Source: Brachycybe producta
Lineage: Eukaryota > Arthropoda > Diplopoda > Playtdesmida > Andrognathidae
Reading direction: 5' to 3'
Length of the DNA: 64,000 nt
NCBI GenBank assembly: GCA_036925085.1
Contig: JAUPFP010000002.1
Span: 784,501 to 848,500, forward strand
The position numbers and the translations under genes are program-made. Positions 31,135 through 43,868 of this stretch are shown here, in pieces (the first letter of the stretch is position 1; each line of letters starts with the position of its first letter). Under the pieces are notes generated by a model. The model saw nothing but the letters and a program-made list of their open reading frames with translations. It was not told where the DNA came from and did not search any database.

Positions 31135-32600
31135 GATGCTACCTGGTTAAATTTAAAATTTTAAATTAAATAAAACTATTTTAATCGTTTAAACAAAATT
31201 AAGTTTATTTATGTATAAAAGCTTAAACTGTAATGCAGTCTCATTCAAAAAACTAATGCTGGAGAGTGGAAAACGATAGCAGTTGGAGGTTTTTTCGTCA
31301 TAACCGATGTTAACCTATTAGAAGGTTAATAATACTTTTCTGATTTAGGTTTTCTCCTTAGTTTTACAATAGAATGGTGCTGACAATGTTAGTAAGCTTA
31401 TATGAGTTCCAAATATCAAAATGAAATAAATGAAAATTGCCACACTATTAACCCAATGGGGTTCATTTCACGTGTCAAACTTAACTAAAATTGGAAGCTC
31501 CTTCATTGTTTACAGTTTGAACTCCTTGACATTTAAAATTATCATTCGAATCTTCAAAAATTTAATTCTTTGTGATTATCCTTATATTGGAGCTATTCTA
31601 CACTAATTCACCCAAAGGTGTTGCTCAGTCATCTCAGATATTAATTTAAAAAATCACAACACAACTAGAACATAAAAAATAATCTTAACTTTTTTGTTTT
31701 TAAATCAGGCCATAAATTTTGGAGAAAATGATGCAAATGTAAAAAATGCTAACTCCGAAACTACTAAAGATAGAACAATGGTTGATAGCTCAAAATAAAC
31801 GTCTTAACAGTGGGAAGAAAAGAGTACTTTATCAACTTTTCATAATTTTAAAATTTAGGGTGTCAAAATACATGTTCAATTTTTAGCATTTTGGTCAAAT
31901 TTGAACGCATTTTAGGCCATGTTGGGGTCAAAAGTCAGGGTTCATATTTTTTACAGTTATGCACTTGGGTCTACTCTAGTATGTGGCACTATTACTTTGA
32001 TTGAACTATGACTGCAACATAATAAAAAAATTAGCCTAAACTTCGAAAAAACCAATTTGGGTTACTTTTGACCCCGATTTTCGCCCTGTCGTGGTCCACC
32101 TACAGAAAAACTAATTATGCTATGTGAAAGTTCATTACATTTCCTTTCCAGTGATGTAAAAACCATAGATGACATTTTACAGGTGAAGAGGTGACAATTT
32201 TTTAAAGTTTGAAAAATATTTTTAACTTTTAATATAAATTGTAACGAAAAATATGTGCAATAAACATATGCAGTTGTGATTTTTTACATTAACATCTGTG
32301 ATGATCAAGCAACAAAATTTGAAATTTTGGGTGAATTAGTGTGGAATGGCTCATTGTCATTACGCTAAAAAATAAATGCAAAAAGGACACCAGGATTTTT
32401 TGAATCCCTTGTTTAAGATAATGTCACCAAAAAACTTACCACATAATAGGTTAACATAGTCTATGGCAAAAAAAAACCTTTTCGAACTGGACTGCATTCA
32501 AATTAAATATTTTTTTTATAAACAAGTAAACTTCATCTTTTTTAAACGATTAAAAATAGTTCCAATTCATCCAAAAATATGAAATTAAACAGGTAGCATC
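31135..32600. mobile_element. Long-TIR element with a second element nested inside
   Basis: Left arm GATGCTACCTGGTTAAATTT with ATTTTAATCGTTTAAAC and GTTAACCTATTA; right arm inverted, ending ATTAAACAGGTAGCATC. Arms are roughly 150-190 bp and diverged. No transposase frame is seen. A separate TIR element lies at 31590-32352. Confidence 0.7.
31590..32352. mobile_element. Nested TIR element, 763 bp
   Basis: Ends GAGCTATTCTACACTAATTC and GAATTAGTGTGGAATGGCTC are inverted repeats of about 27 bp, flanked on both sides by ATTG (31586-31589, 32353-32356), a probable short target duplication. Non-coding; superfamily not assigned. Confidence 0.75.
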
Positions 32601-33061
32601 CATGTAACGTCTAGATTCCTTTACAACTTAATCCATTGTTCTACGTTGGTCATGTTCTTGAAAAATAATGAGCAGAACAAATTTTAAAAATTTGATTGAA
32701 AATTAATTGAAATTAGTAAATGGATTGTTTTGAGATTTTTAATATGTGATGTCACTGATTCACTGAATAACATGCAAAATGTTTTGTCCAGATATCTGTT
32801 CCTTTTCCTGAGGAATAACGAGCAGTACTTTCCAGATGCACAAACACTTTTTTTCACTGTTACATGCAGTATCCTATATTCCACATTTGGCTTTTCAGAC
32901 CAAAAAGGACCAACAAAAAACAAATACAACAATGGATTCAAGGAATCCTATGGAATCTATGGATCTCTAGTGCATTATATTAGTGTTATAGTTGTTAAGG
33001 CAAAAACGCTTATGCATGTAAAAATTCAAAAATGTGCAATTCGTTTTTAAATCTTGTTCAT
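32601..33061. other. No recognised gene
   Basis: AT-rich. ATTCAAGGAATCCTATGG near 32937 resembles the end of element E (34580). Open frames here have no known domain and face each other. Confidence 0.35.
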
Positions 33062-34352
33062 ATTAAGGTATATAGACATTTGCCCTAAAGCCCTTCGGGC
33101 ACTTGCCCTAAAACCATTTATCCTAAAGTACATTTGTCCTAAAGCCACTTTTTTGTTCTCTCTTTTTATACGGTTTAGCGTCTTTCAGTGGAGTATGTTA
33201 AATTGGTTCTGCACGCTCTAAAGGTCTTGCCCTAAAGGGACATTTGCCCTAAAACCATTTGTCCTAAAAAGGACATTTGCACTAAAACCAGTTGTGCTAA
33301 AGGAACATTTGCCCTAAAACCATTTGCCCTAAAGGACATTTGTTCTAAAGCCATACGGTTTCATACGGTTTAGCGTCTTGCAATGGAGTATGTTAAGTTG
33401 GTTCTGCACTCCGCAGGTGCACAAAATACGCCAAATGGTGTAAATTTACACTAATGATTAGGGCAAATGTCATTTTAGGGCAAGTGGTTTTAGGGCAAAT
33501 GTCTTTATGGCAAATGGTTTTAGGGCAAATCTCCCTTTAGGGCATATGGTTTTAGGGCAAGTGTCCTTTTAGAGCAATTGGATTTAGGGTAAATGATTTT
33601 AGGGCAAATGTGATGTTAGGTCAAATGGCTTTAGGGCAAATGTCCCACACCTTCATTTTATGCAAATAGAAAAAAAATAAAAAAATTCTCAAAATGGTAA
33701 ATGTGTAAGATTTCATGCAAATATTGTTTTAGCTTTAATAAGACTACTAGACAGCAGATGAAATATACATTTTAGAATTGTTATCATCAATTAAGAATTA
33801 TGAAAAAAATAGGTAGCATCCTCGAACAGTATACATTTATATAGAATAGGTGTGGGACATTTGCCCTAAAACACTTGCCCTATGCACACTTGCCCTAAAA
33901 ACATTTGCCCTAAAGGGACACTTACCCTAAAGGGACACTTGCCCTAAAGGAACACTTGCCCTAAAAAACTTGCCCTAAAACCATTTGCCCAAAAGGGACA
34001 CTTGCCCTAAAGGAATATTTGCCCTAAAACCATTTGCCCTAAAGGGACATTTGTCCTAAATGGACATTTGCCCTAATCAGTGGTGTAAATTTACATCATT
34101 TGGCAGTTTTTGTGTGAATGTGGCATGCAGAACCAATTTAACACACTCCACTGAAAGACACTAAACCGTATGAAAAGAGAGAACAAAAAAGTGGTTTTAG
34201 AGCAAATGGTTTTAGGGCACATGTCCCTTTAGGGCAAACATCCTTTTAAGGCAAATGATTTTAGGGCAAATGTCGCTTTAGGGCAAATGGCTTTAGGGCA
34301 AGTGTCTATAAGGCAAATGTCTTTAAGGCACATGTCTATATACCATATAGAA
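33062..34352. repeat. Minisatellite-bearing repeat M, inverted copies
   Basis: Outer ends read GGTATATAGACATTTGCCC on the left and its inverted counterpart (GGCACATGTCTATATACC) on the right. Arms of GCCCTAAA-type units on one side and TTTAGGGC-type units on the other surround cores with TACGGTTTAGCGTCTTTCAG (33170), the same core again at 33365, and its reverse complement at 34140-34200. A second pair of ends, GGTGTGGGACATTTGCCC, lies at 33850 and inverted at 33630. It looks like two or more repeat copies joined head to head. Confidence 0.8.
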
Positions 34353-34579
34353 CTTACTTTAATATCCTTGGTGATTCCATTCTCAAGTTATATCACCGAG
34401 AACAAAAATTAAAAATTTGAACAAAAATTAATTGTAACACCCAGTAACTCATGATCCTGCCAAATCTTTGTCCCTCCCTCATTCTCTAATTAATACTTAA
34501 GTGGTGCATTGATACTCTTAGGACCATGGTCACTCGGACCTGGTTACACCTCGTAGGCATACACAGGTCTAAGGTATAA

Positions 34580-35521
34580 CAAGGGATTCAAGGAACCCTA
34601 TAGACCTCCATTGCTTTAATATATGCTTTCATATATCAAATAACCAACTTTTTTTTCATTGTTACATGTGTGCGCATGAGTACGCACATGAACACACGTG
34701 TGCGCATGAGTACACACATGTACACACGTGTGCGCATGTGTACGCACATGTACACACTTGTGCGCATGTGTACGCACATGTACACACTTGTGCGCATGTG
34801 TACGCACATGTACACACTAGTGCGCATGTGTACGCACATGTATAGACGTGTGCGCATGTGTATATAGATAAATACATGTATGAATTCAAGTACATGACAT
34901 AGTTACATGTGATGCGCATGCGTCATTCATTTGTAATAATATGGTTTAGAATGAATATACGTCACATGTATTCTAATATACAAAAATAATAACAGAACAT
35001 AGAAAGGAACACCCCTCCTAAATAATAGAAAAGTCCCCCCTTTCGAATGCTACAACTGGAAAGAGGAAGAATCGAGATTTTTTTTAAAAAAAATTACGTT
35101 TTTAAAAAATCGAAATTTTATATATCGAATCGCTCTAAAATTCCAATTTTTTTACAGTTTCATCGTCAGAATGTTTACATCATTTTAGGTCAAATGACAT
35201 TTTATTGTAGGTGGCCCCGTTTTCGCGTTGTTCGACCCACTAAAAATTATGACCAAAAACTCAAAATTTGTTTCTAAAAAAATCATAAAAAAATAACCCC
35301 TGGGTAAAATTTTCTAATTTTTTGTCAGGAGCTTCATATTGACCCACGGAATCAAATAAAAAATACTGCATGTCTTTATCTCATTCCGTTCTTGAGTTGT
35401 TCGAGGAACTAAATCGGGTTCCGGACACACACACACACACACAGACACACAGACATCCTTTTTTTCCCCTTTTCTTGCATGATCCTATATACCTCCATTG
35501 CTCTTTAGAGCAATGGAGGTC
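34580..35521 (-). mobile_element. Dispersed element E, copy 2
   Basis: Inserted in the LTR above between GGTATAA and AAAAAGAC. Ends CAAGGGATTCAAGGAACCC and GAGCAATGGAGGTC; near the right end CCTCCATTGCTCTTTAGAGC continues into a palindrome (35492-35519). The body matches 791-1450 in reverse. It contains a 30-bp minisatellite and a short CA run. The open frames on both strands are artefacts of the minisatellite. Confidence 0.75.
34667..34862. repeat. 30-bp minisatellite of alternating purine-pyrimidine
   Basis: About 6.5 units like TGTGCGCATGTGTACGCACA followed by TGTACACACT, nearly perfect alternation of purine and pyrimidine, a sequence type known to favour Z-DNA. A degenerate relative is at 1285-1360 in the other copy of E. 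Confidence 0.9.
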
Positions 35522-35960
35522 AAAAAGACGATGCTCATCTTTGTTCTTCGTCCACTCTTCTGCTCAACTTTTGTACTACGGTGATTCTCACATCCTTATC
35601 ACATAATTTGCATATGGATGCACCTGTAATGAACATTCATTATTGTAACGTGTATGTTTCTGTGTTTCTGCCGGAGACACCATAAGGCAAGAAATCATAT
35701 GGATACCTACAGAGCAGCAGATCTTCCAACAAAGAGGAAGGTGAACAACAGTGGCGACCAGAAATGGATGGTAACCATCCTTCTGCTAGATTTCACCCGT
35801 ACACAGAAGGATGACTACAATCCATCACCATCTGACTTCTTCTGTAGCTCGAATCTTCTCCTTGTGGTCAACACGCAATCCAGGAAAGAAACGAGTTACA
35901 GAAAAGAGAGCATAATGAATTGCTCAAAAAGTCAACTGGTCGTCCATCAGCTCACATAAT

Positions 35961-36660
35961 TATAACACCCAGAAACTCCCCTTCCCGCCATAACCATAGC
36001 CTGGGGGGTAAACAACTCCTGCTTGTCTCTCCCTCCTCTCTGACTCACACTACTGACGCACATCGAAGTGGCGGAGTGATACACTTAGGACCATGGTCAC
36101 TTAGACCTGGTTACACCTCGTAGGTGTACACAGGTCCAAGGTATAAAAAGACCGTGTTCCTCTTTGTTCCTCGTCCTTGTCTTTGCTCTAAATTTGTATT
36201 ACATTGAATCTTTCTGTACCACATCTTGGGCATCAGGACGCACCTTTAATAATGAACATTCATCCTTGTAAACTAAGTGTTTATGTATAAGGATGAATAA
36301 AAGTGTTTATAATGGAAAACAGTGTTGTCTCAATGTTCGGTAACTAATCACTTCTCTACAGAGGCCGGAGACATCATAAGGCAGGAGACATACGATCCTG
36401 AGGAAGCTACAACATCTTCTACCGGTAACAACACATTGAAGAAGATGTACATCAGCATCGACTGAGAGGAGGATGGCCACCATCCTTCTGCATCGATTTC
36501 ACCCCCATGCAGGAGGATGATCGTAATCCAACTCCATCCAGCTATTTCTGTAACTCGGATCTTCTCCGTGCGGGCACCGCGCGATAAAGAGAAGAAACGA
36601 GTCGCAGAAAACACCATCTATAAGTTGGTAAAAATATAAGGTCGATGTCAAAAGCTCACA
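35961..36660 (+). mobile_element. LTR family C, copy 2
   Basis: A 700-bp LTR in direct tandem with copy 1: TAAT (35957-35960), LTR, TAAT (36661-36664). It ends AAAAGCTCACA. AAGGTATAAAAAGACC at about 36138 is a good TATA box and AATAAA occurs at 36295. Partly degenerate at its start. Related copy on minus at 61331-61993. Confidence 0.8.
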
Positions 36661-36664
36661 TAAT

Positions 36665-37077
36665 CATAATTAATTAGCTACTCGATTGATTTCATATTTC
36701 AGTATGTTCGTGTATGAATATTGATGTACATTATGCAAAAAAAACCGCATCAAAATATCTTTGTCCGTTCTGGAGGATTAACGCCCAGACATCCATATAC
36801 ACACAAAGACAGAGACGTTCCCCTTTTTCTTTCACTCTATGTGATCCTGGTAACCTATATGATCTACGTGCTCTTTTGGTGCAACATAGATCCAAAATAG
36901 CAGAGCATTTAATTCAGGCAACGTTTGTTTTTGTTTTATTTTTTGTTGGTACTTTTTTCTTAAATTAATTACTGGTATGCAGTCATATAAAGAAAATTTA
37001 ATTCTATGTATTTTTTTTGGATTTTTTTTTCTCATAACTGTTGCTTTCTTAACTTAAGATATATGAATTTATGAAAA
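36665..37077. other. No recognised gene
   Basis: AT-rich; ATGTGATCCTGGTAACCTAT near 36840 vaguely recalls the end of element E. Nothing else recognised. Confidence 0.35.
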
Positions 37078-37280
37078 ATATGTTACTGTTAATCTGTGGA
37101 ATTAGTCAATCTGCAGATCTGCCTAGGCAATCTGCAAAACCACCAAACTACTAGTGAATCCGCAAAATTCAATACATTTTAGGTGTTGAATTTTGCAGAT
37201 TCACTAGCAGGCTGGTTGTTTTGCAGATTGCCTAGGTAGATCTGCAAATTGATTGATTCCGCATATTGACAGTAACATAT
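37078..37280. mobile_element. 203-bp foldback element
   Basis: Almost the entire stretch is an imperfect palindrome: ATATGTTACTGTTAATCTG at the left pairs with CATATTGACAGTAACATAT at the right, and GCCTAGGCAATCTGCAAAAC with GTTTTGCAGATTGCCTAGG, centred near 37179 with a loop of about a dozen bases. No coding capacity; a MITE-like foldback. Confidence 0.85.
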
Positions 37281-38295
37281 GCAATAAAGTATACTGTATG
37301 CCACCTCAACGTTAGGTCAAATATTTCAACCAACGTCGAAAACACATAATTTGAACCAACACTGTACATAAGCAATGGCCCAACAAATTTGTACTACATG
37401 CGATGGCTATGGCTGCACGAACACATTTGTGCTTATATAAGCAAAAAAAATGATACACAAAGAGTACAACACACACAACAGAGCAATTAACAACTATATC
37501 ATCATCCCATTGAATACTCGTATTTAGTAAATGGAATATCATGTTGCTAACATTTTTTGTTAGGACCCAACAAAATGACAATAAACAGTAAGCGTTAGGA
37601 ACTTAGGATATAATACCTATAGTAGGCCTATAATTGCATGCATACCAAGGCGTTGTCTCCATCTAAAACTAACTAAATGCCATGCCAAAAGAAAATTCTC
37701 TGCATTCTTGGGCGTCAGACTTATTGGCACCGTTTTTTTTACATGGGTGGAGAAGGGATAGACTAAGATTTGTGGGGTTAAATCACAGCAATACAAATTG
37801 GCATGCGCTCAACGTGTGCCTACAATAGAATAAAAATCTATGTAGGCCTATACAAATACAGTGTATTGGAGTTATCAAGGACAATAATGTACTCCAACAC
37901 TAGACTTAGATAAACAACGACTAGCAACATTTCTAATGATAAATGAATGTCGTTATTGTCATAAAATTAAAGAAGAAAAATTCATTTAAATACTCCACAT
38001 TGATTGCGTTTTCATTCCTGACACACACACACACACACATGAACATGTAAGCAAAGGTCCCTTGGAACAGTACAAAATTATTTTTATATAACATTTTAAG
38101 CTAATGTGCACGGTCGTGCACGTGTAAACGTCCTAAAGTTTAACGGTGAATATTTGAAAAAACTATAAAAACAAATAATACATTTGAGATATATGGGCTT
38201 GTACTTAAGACCATCACAAAATGTAGGTGGCATATAAAGTTAAATATATCGGCCAAATAATTAGCCTATTATAGTTGAATTTTGAAAATACGTAT
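37281..38295. other. No recognised gene; short CA run
   Basis: AT-rich. A (CA)9 run sits near 38021. No frame with a known domain. Confidence 0.4.
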
Positions 38296-38622
38296 AGGGC
38301 GAGCGCAGACGACAGACAATCGTATGCAACGAGTTCAGTTGGTCAGAATGAACACTATGGCTTCGGCAGTGGAATCGATATCCTGTATTTAGCCGTAGAA
38401 GCGCACACAAACTAATAATTAGTCGGGCAGTTTATGGTTTTTACATAGTTTACACGAGTTTAGAGATAGTTTTTGGATAGTGTGCACGCATCCACCAACA
38501 AACTGACTGCTGTGATCTCTTGCAGTATGTCGGTCTCAGACATATGACAGGCTGTCGGTCCGTGTACTGCCCTTATTGCAAATTCAGTCTGCCACCGATT
38601 GTCTGTCGGCAGCACTCGCCCT
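38296..38622. mobile_element. 327-bp TIR element (MITE)
   Basis: The left end AGGGCGAGCGCAGACGACAG and the inverted right end (CTGTCGGCAGCACTCGCCCT on +) form TIRs of about 28 bp with a few mismatches, both leading into ACAATCG. The interior also has AGTCGG/CTGTCGG words. GGGC-type ends suggest PIF/Harbinger, but the flanking triplets TAT and TTA do not settle it. Confidence 0.75.
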
Positions 38623-38724
38623 TTATTTTAAAAAGTCGCTTCCTCGATGACTATAAAAAATGAAAGAGAAGTAATCCGAACAAATTAATGCAAGTTAGAT
38701 CTATGTATATAAAAAAGGCAATAG

Positions 38725-39500
38725 AGCAGATCCTTCAAACTATAGGCCTGTTTCTTTGACATTAGTTTGAAAGGTGCTTAAGCATATAATATACTTTGGC
38801 TCCATACATTTTCTGAAATCTAATCATCTTATTTGTGAAAACCAGCATGGCTATCTTGGCTTCTTGTGACTCAACTTATATTGTTAGTAAATGATTGCAG
38901 AAAAGTTTGGATAGGGGTCAAGTTGATGACCTGAATTTTCTAGACTTCTGTAAAGCTTTTGATACAGTTTTTATTTTAAATTAATGTCCAAAATTGCTGG
39001 TTATGGTCTGGGGGCGGGGGCAAGTTTGCAATCGGATTACGTCATTTCTCACTGATAGAAAGCAGAGGGTTAGGCCTATCATTGATGGGTCTCAGTATGG
39101 GTGGGTGGGTGTTACATCGGGGGTCCAACATGATAGTATCATTAGGTCCTCTTTTGTTTCTGGTGTTCATTAAGAAATTTCAGAAGCGCCACGGGGATAT
39201 ATGGGCTGCTATAACTATGGGACGATATACAACTATCGGTCAATATTTATCGGCCGTTACAGAGGCATCATAAATAAGACAATAAAATTAACCTACCCTT
39301 CATAACTTGTTGAAATTGCTTACAAAGCACTGATTCGACCTCATCACAGTGTGTGGAATTCCCACTCTGCAGCATTAACTCATGCAGTGGAAATGGTCCA
39401 GCATAGGGCCTCAAGATTTGTCTGCGGCAGATATGTTTACCGATAGTTTTACTGAAATGCTGGTGGGGCTTCATTGGGATAGTTTAGCTCATCGTAGATA
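38725..39500 (+). pseudogene. LINE reverse-transcriptase remnant
   Basis: Across frames the text follows a non-LTR reverse transcriptase: NYRPVSLT near 38738, SNHLICENQHGYL near 38820, LDRGQVDDLNFLDFCKAFDT near 38912, FLTDRKQRV near 39048, and then EIAYKALIRP and VEMVQHRASRFVCGRY at 39310-39430. These are hallmark words of CR1/Jockey-like and related LINEs. At least three frame changes and in-frame stops are present and the FADD catalytic box could not be read. Old and dead. Confidence 0.8.
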
Positions 39501-39559
39501 AGAAATTAGTTTAAGTATGTTTTAGAAAATTGTACGTGGTCAATGTCCCAAACCACAAT

Positions 39560-40124
39560 CTTGTGATATATGTAAATAGTCCAAGAACCAGCAACATGCC
39601 GATTTAACCAAAAATATGTAGAAGGGTCACTAAGTGGGGTCACTAAGCAAGATCAGCTGGTCTGGCAGCCCACATAGTTTGAAAATGGCGTCGTCTCAAA
39701 AATGGCCAAATTTGCATTCAATTTAACCCAAAATATGTGGTTTTGCTTTTTGGCTCAAAAAATAGTAATAATATCCCAATCAAGAAAAAACTGGTCTGGC
39801 AGGCTGGTACCAACATGCTGCCAGACCATGTCAAAGTGTACAAATATTATTAAATTTACATATCAAACAATATGGTATAAAAATGTATTGAATGATTGCA
39901 TACTTTCATGGGAACGTTTCAGTAATAATAATTTGTGTATAGTTAATACAAATTTTAATGATAAATGTTTTATAAGTAGAAATTGCAAACTATGCAAATG
40001 TTAAGAATGTCCATATAAAAAAATTGCAGCAAGAAACTATCAGTCAATAGCTGACAACATCATGTAAACAGATCATTTCAAAGTACAAATATTTAGCAAG
40101 TGAAGAATGGTATTGACACCGTAG
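39560..40124. other. No recognised gene
   Basis: Contains CTGGTCTGGCAG twice (39658, 39792), perhaps a small repeat pair. A 100-residue open frame at 39702-40004 has no recognised domain. Confidence 0.3.
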
Positions 40125-40405
40125 CACTATACTAGGAGTGTTTTGAGCCATCAGCATGTTTTTGACATCTTTAGAAGTGTTTCTAAACCTTTAGGCATGT
40201 TATTAAGCCTCCAGAAGTGTTTCAGGTTCCTAGGAGTGTTTCTGAGTTTCTAGAAGTGATTCTGAACATCTGACAGTCTTTCTAAACCTATAGAAATTGT
40301 TGAGCCACCATGAGTATTCCTAAATTTCCATCAATGTGTTGATCGTGTATGCATGTTTCTAACTTTAGAAGTGTTTCGGGATCTCTAGCAGTGGTATTTA
40401 GCCTC
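40125..40405 (+). repeat. Degenerate 27-30 bp tandem repeat
   Basis: About ten diverged units like AGAAGTGTTTCTAAACCTCT; (A/G)GTGTTTCT(A/G)A recurs every 27-30 bases. Confidence 0.7.
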
Positions 40406-40561
40406 TATGAGCATATAATAATATTATTGTTATTAGTATAAGAAATATTAATATTAAATTTTAATACAACATATTGAATTTAATTATATATTTTAATATA
40501 TACACTGTATTAGTTATTTGTTATACAGTATAATAAATAATATTTTACAATTATTATAAAA

Positions 40562-40961
40562 CTAGTGGGATAACCCATCATAAATGACGGGAGCAAAATT
40601 CACAGGCAGTTGTGCACATGCGCGTCGTTTTTTCCTTTTTTTACTCCTTTCATTTCAATTTCAGTCACCCCTCCCACTTTTTCCCCCTCCACGTTTCTCT
40701 CTCTCCCCCTCTACACTTTCCAACCTTTTCCCCTCCACGTTTCTCTCCCCCTGCTACACTTTCCAACCTTTTCCCCTCTCCAATTTAATATCATGGGGTT
40801 CTTGGATGGGAAGGGTGCAACATATAGTTGACCTTGAGAAAAAAAGCGGTTCATTTATTCATTTAAATTTATATAAATTCCGAGGTGTTTCAAGGTTTGT
40901 ACAGCGTTATTACAGATAGACACCCACACACGCACACAGACCTGGCTTAATATATATATAA
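40562..40961 (-). mobile_element. Helitron-like element, copy 3
   Basis: Minus strand: TA run, TTAAGCCAGGTCTGTGTGCG, purine-rich body, then the hairpin and CTAG at 40565-40562 followed by T. Internal section shorter than in copy 1. Confidence 0.75.
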
Positions 40962-42589
<1,628 letters not shown>

Positions 42590-42714
42590 TTGTATTATAT
42601 TAAATGTACATTTTATAATTTAAAACACAATACCTATCAAATTACTCTTATATGCAAAACAAACACAATGAACATTGTCATTTTCAAACTATTATGAAGC
42701 TATTTATAAAATAA

Positions 42715-43145
42715 CTAGTGGGGTAACCCATCATAAATGACAGGAGCGAAATTCACAGGCAATTGTGCCCAGCATTAGAATTTTTTTCCTCCGCCCTTTT
42801 ATGCTGTCAGACCAAGTAACAAACCCAACAATCCAATTCATAAAAAGGCAGTGCAAAAAAATTCTAGTTTAATTTTGCTACTATTATCCCCTCCAATTTT
42901 TTATATTTGAAAGAGAAAATGAGCGTTTCATTTTCTCTGGTGTGCGCATGCGCGTCATTTTTTCCTTTTTTTACTCTTTTCATTTCAATTTCCGTCACCC
43001 CCTCCCACTTGTCTCTCTCCCCATCTACACTTTCCAACCTTTTCCCTCTCCAATTTAATGGATGGGAAGGGTGCAACATAACATAACATAAAACGTTACT
43101 CACATGAAAAGGACAGACCTGGCATAATATATAAATATATATATC
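42715..43145 (-). mobile_element. Helitron-like element, copy 5
   Basis: The 3' end on minus is CTAG at 42718-42715, followed by T, with a slightly mismatched hairpin. It contains CGCATGCGCG, the purine-rich body, and ATTATGCCAGGTCTGTC with a short TA run at the 5' side. Confidence 0.75.
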
Positions 43146-43239
43146 ATTGTTTGCAGTTCCACCAAATGAAGTCAATAGATGACACTATTTCTTAACCTCC
43201 CTTGTTAATCAATAAGGTGCATTGTTTATGACGACACAT

Positions 43240-43868
43240 TTCTATTATATTTATATATATATATATATATTGAGACGTTTGGGCCCGCCGCTTATTTTTA
43301 TTTTTAGCGCTTTTGTTTCTTTTGGCTTTACGTCACCATCTATTTTGTTTGGCTTCTGGGCCACTCCGTACTTTTTGTACCGAGTGACCCAGATATCATA
43401 TGTTTGATGTTGACCTTTTCGTTTCCCCTCATTTTTACTTCCACATGAGTGGATTTATTTGTTTTTAATTTGATTTTGTTTTCGTTTTTCCCTGTTATCA
43501 CTTACTTGTGATAACAGGGGATGAATCATGATTTTGGCCAAATAGATCAATCTTTTGAATGGTCTGTTTGGGCCAAAATATTAAAATAACCAATTTGAAG
43601 TTTATGCCATGAGAATCCGACTTCTGAGTTCTCAGGGTATAAAAAAGGTTACATTTTTGAATTCGACAGGTTTTTCTAAAACACTGAACCTATGCCCGAT
43701 TTTGGCTAGGTTCTTTTAACTATTATTTTCGAGTTGTATTTTTATGTGATGTGATTTTTATATCCAGTTCTATTTCGCTTACAATATTTTATCGACGAAA
43801 TAAACCAATATTTTACAGTTTAACTTCAGCAGTGGTGGTTTTATTGACTTAAACTTAAATTCCACGAT
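43240..43868 (+). other. Unassigned; promoter-like words and a hairpin
   Basis: CCCTGTTATCAC and GTGATAACAGGG (43490-43519) form a perfect 12-bp-arm hairpin. GGGTATAAAAAAGG at 43637 resembles a TATA box and AATAAA lies at 43800. This spacing is LTR-like, but no second copy or target duplication was found. Confidence 0.35.

Larger units (their letters stand above)
34433..35956 (+). mobile_element. LTR family C, copy 1, interrupted
   Basis: Begins TGTAACACCCAGTAACTC after TAAT and ends ATCAGCTCACA before TAAT. Its text matches 35961-36660 on both sides of a 942-bp insertion of element E (34580-35521), placed at the TATA-like GGTATAA. No gag or pol lies beside it. A broken, old copy. Confidence 0.8.

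Noticed and set aside
34616-34919. His/Cys-rich proteins read on both strands
   Set aside because: They are translations of a 30-bp minisatellite, open in several frames by base composition alone.
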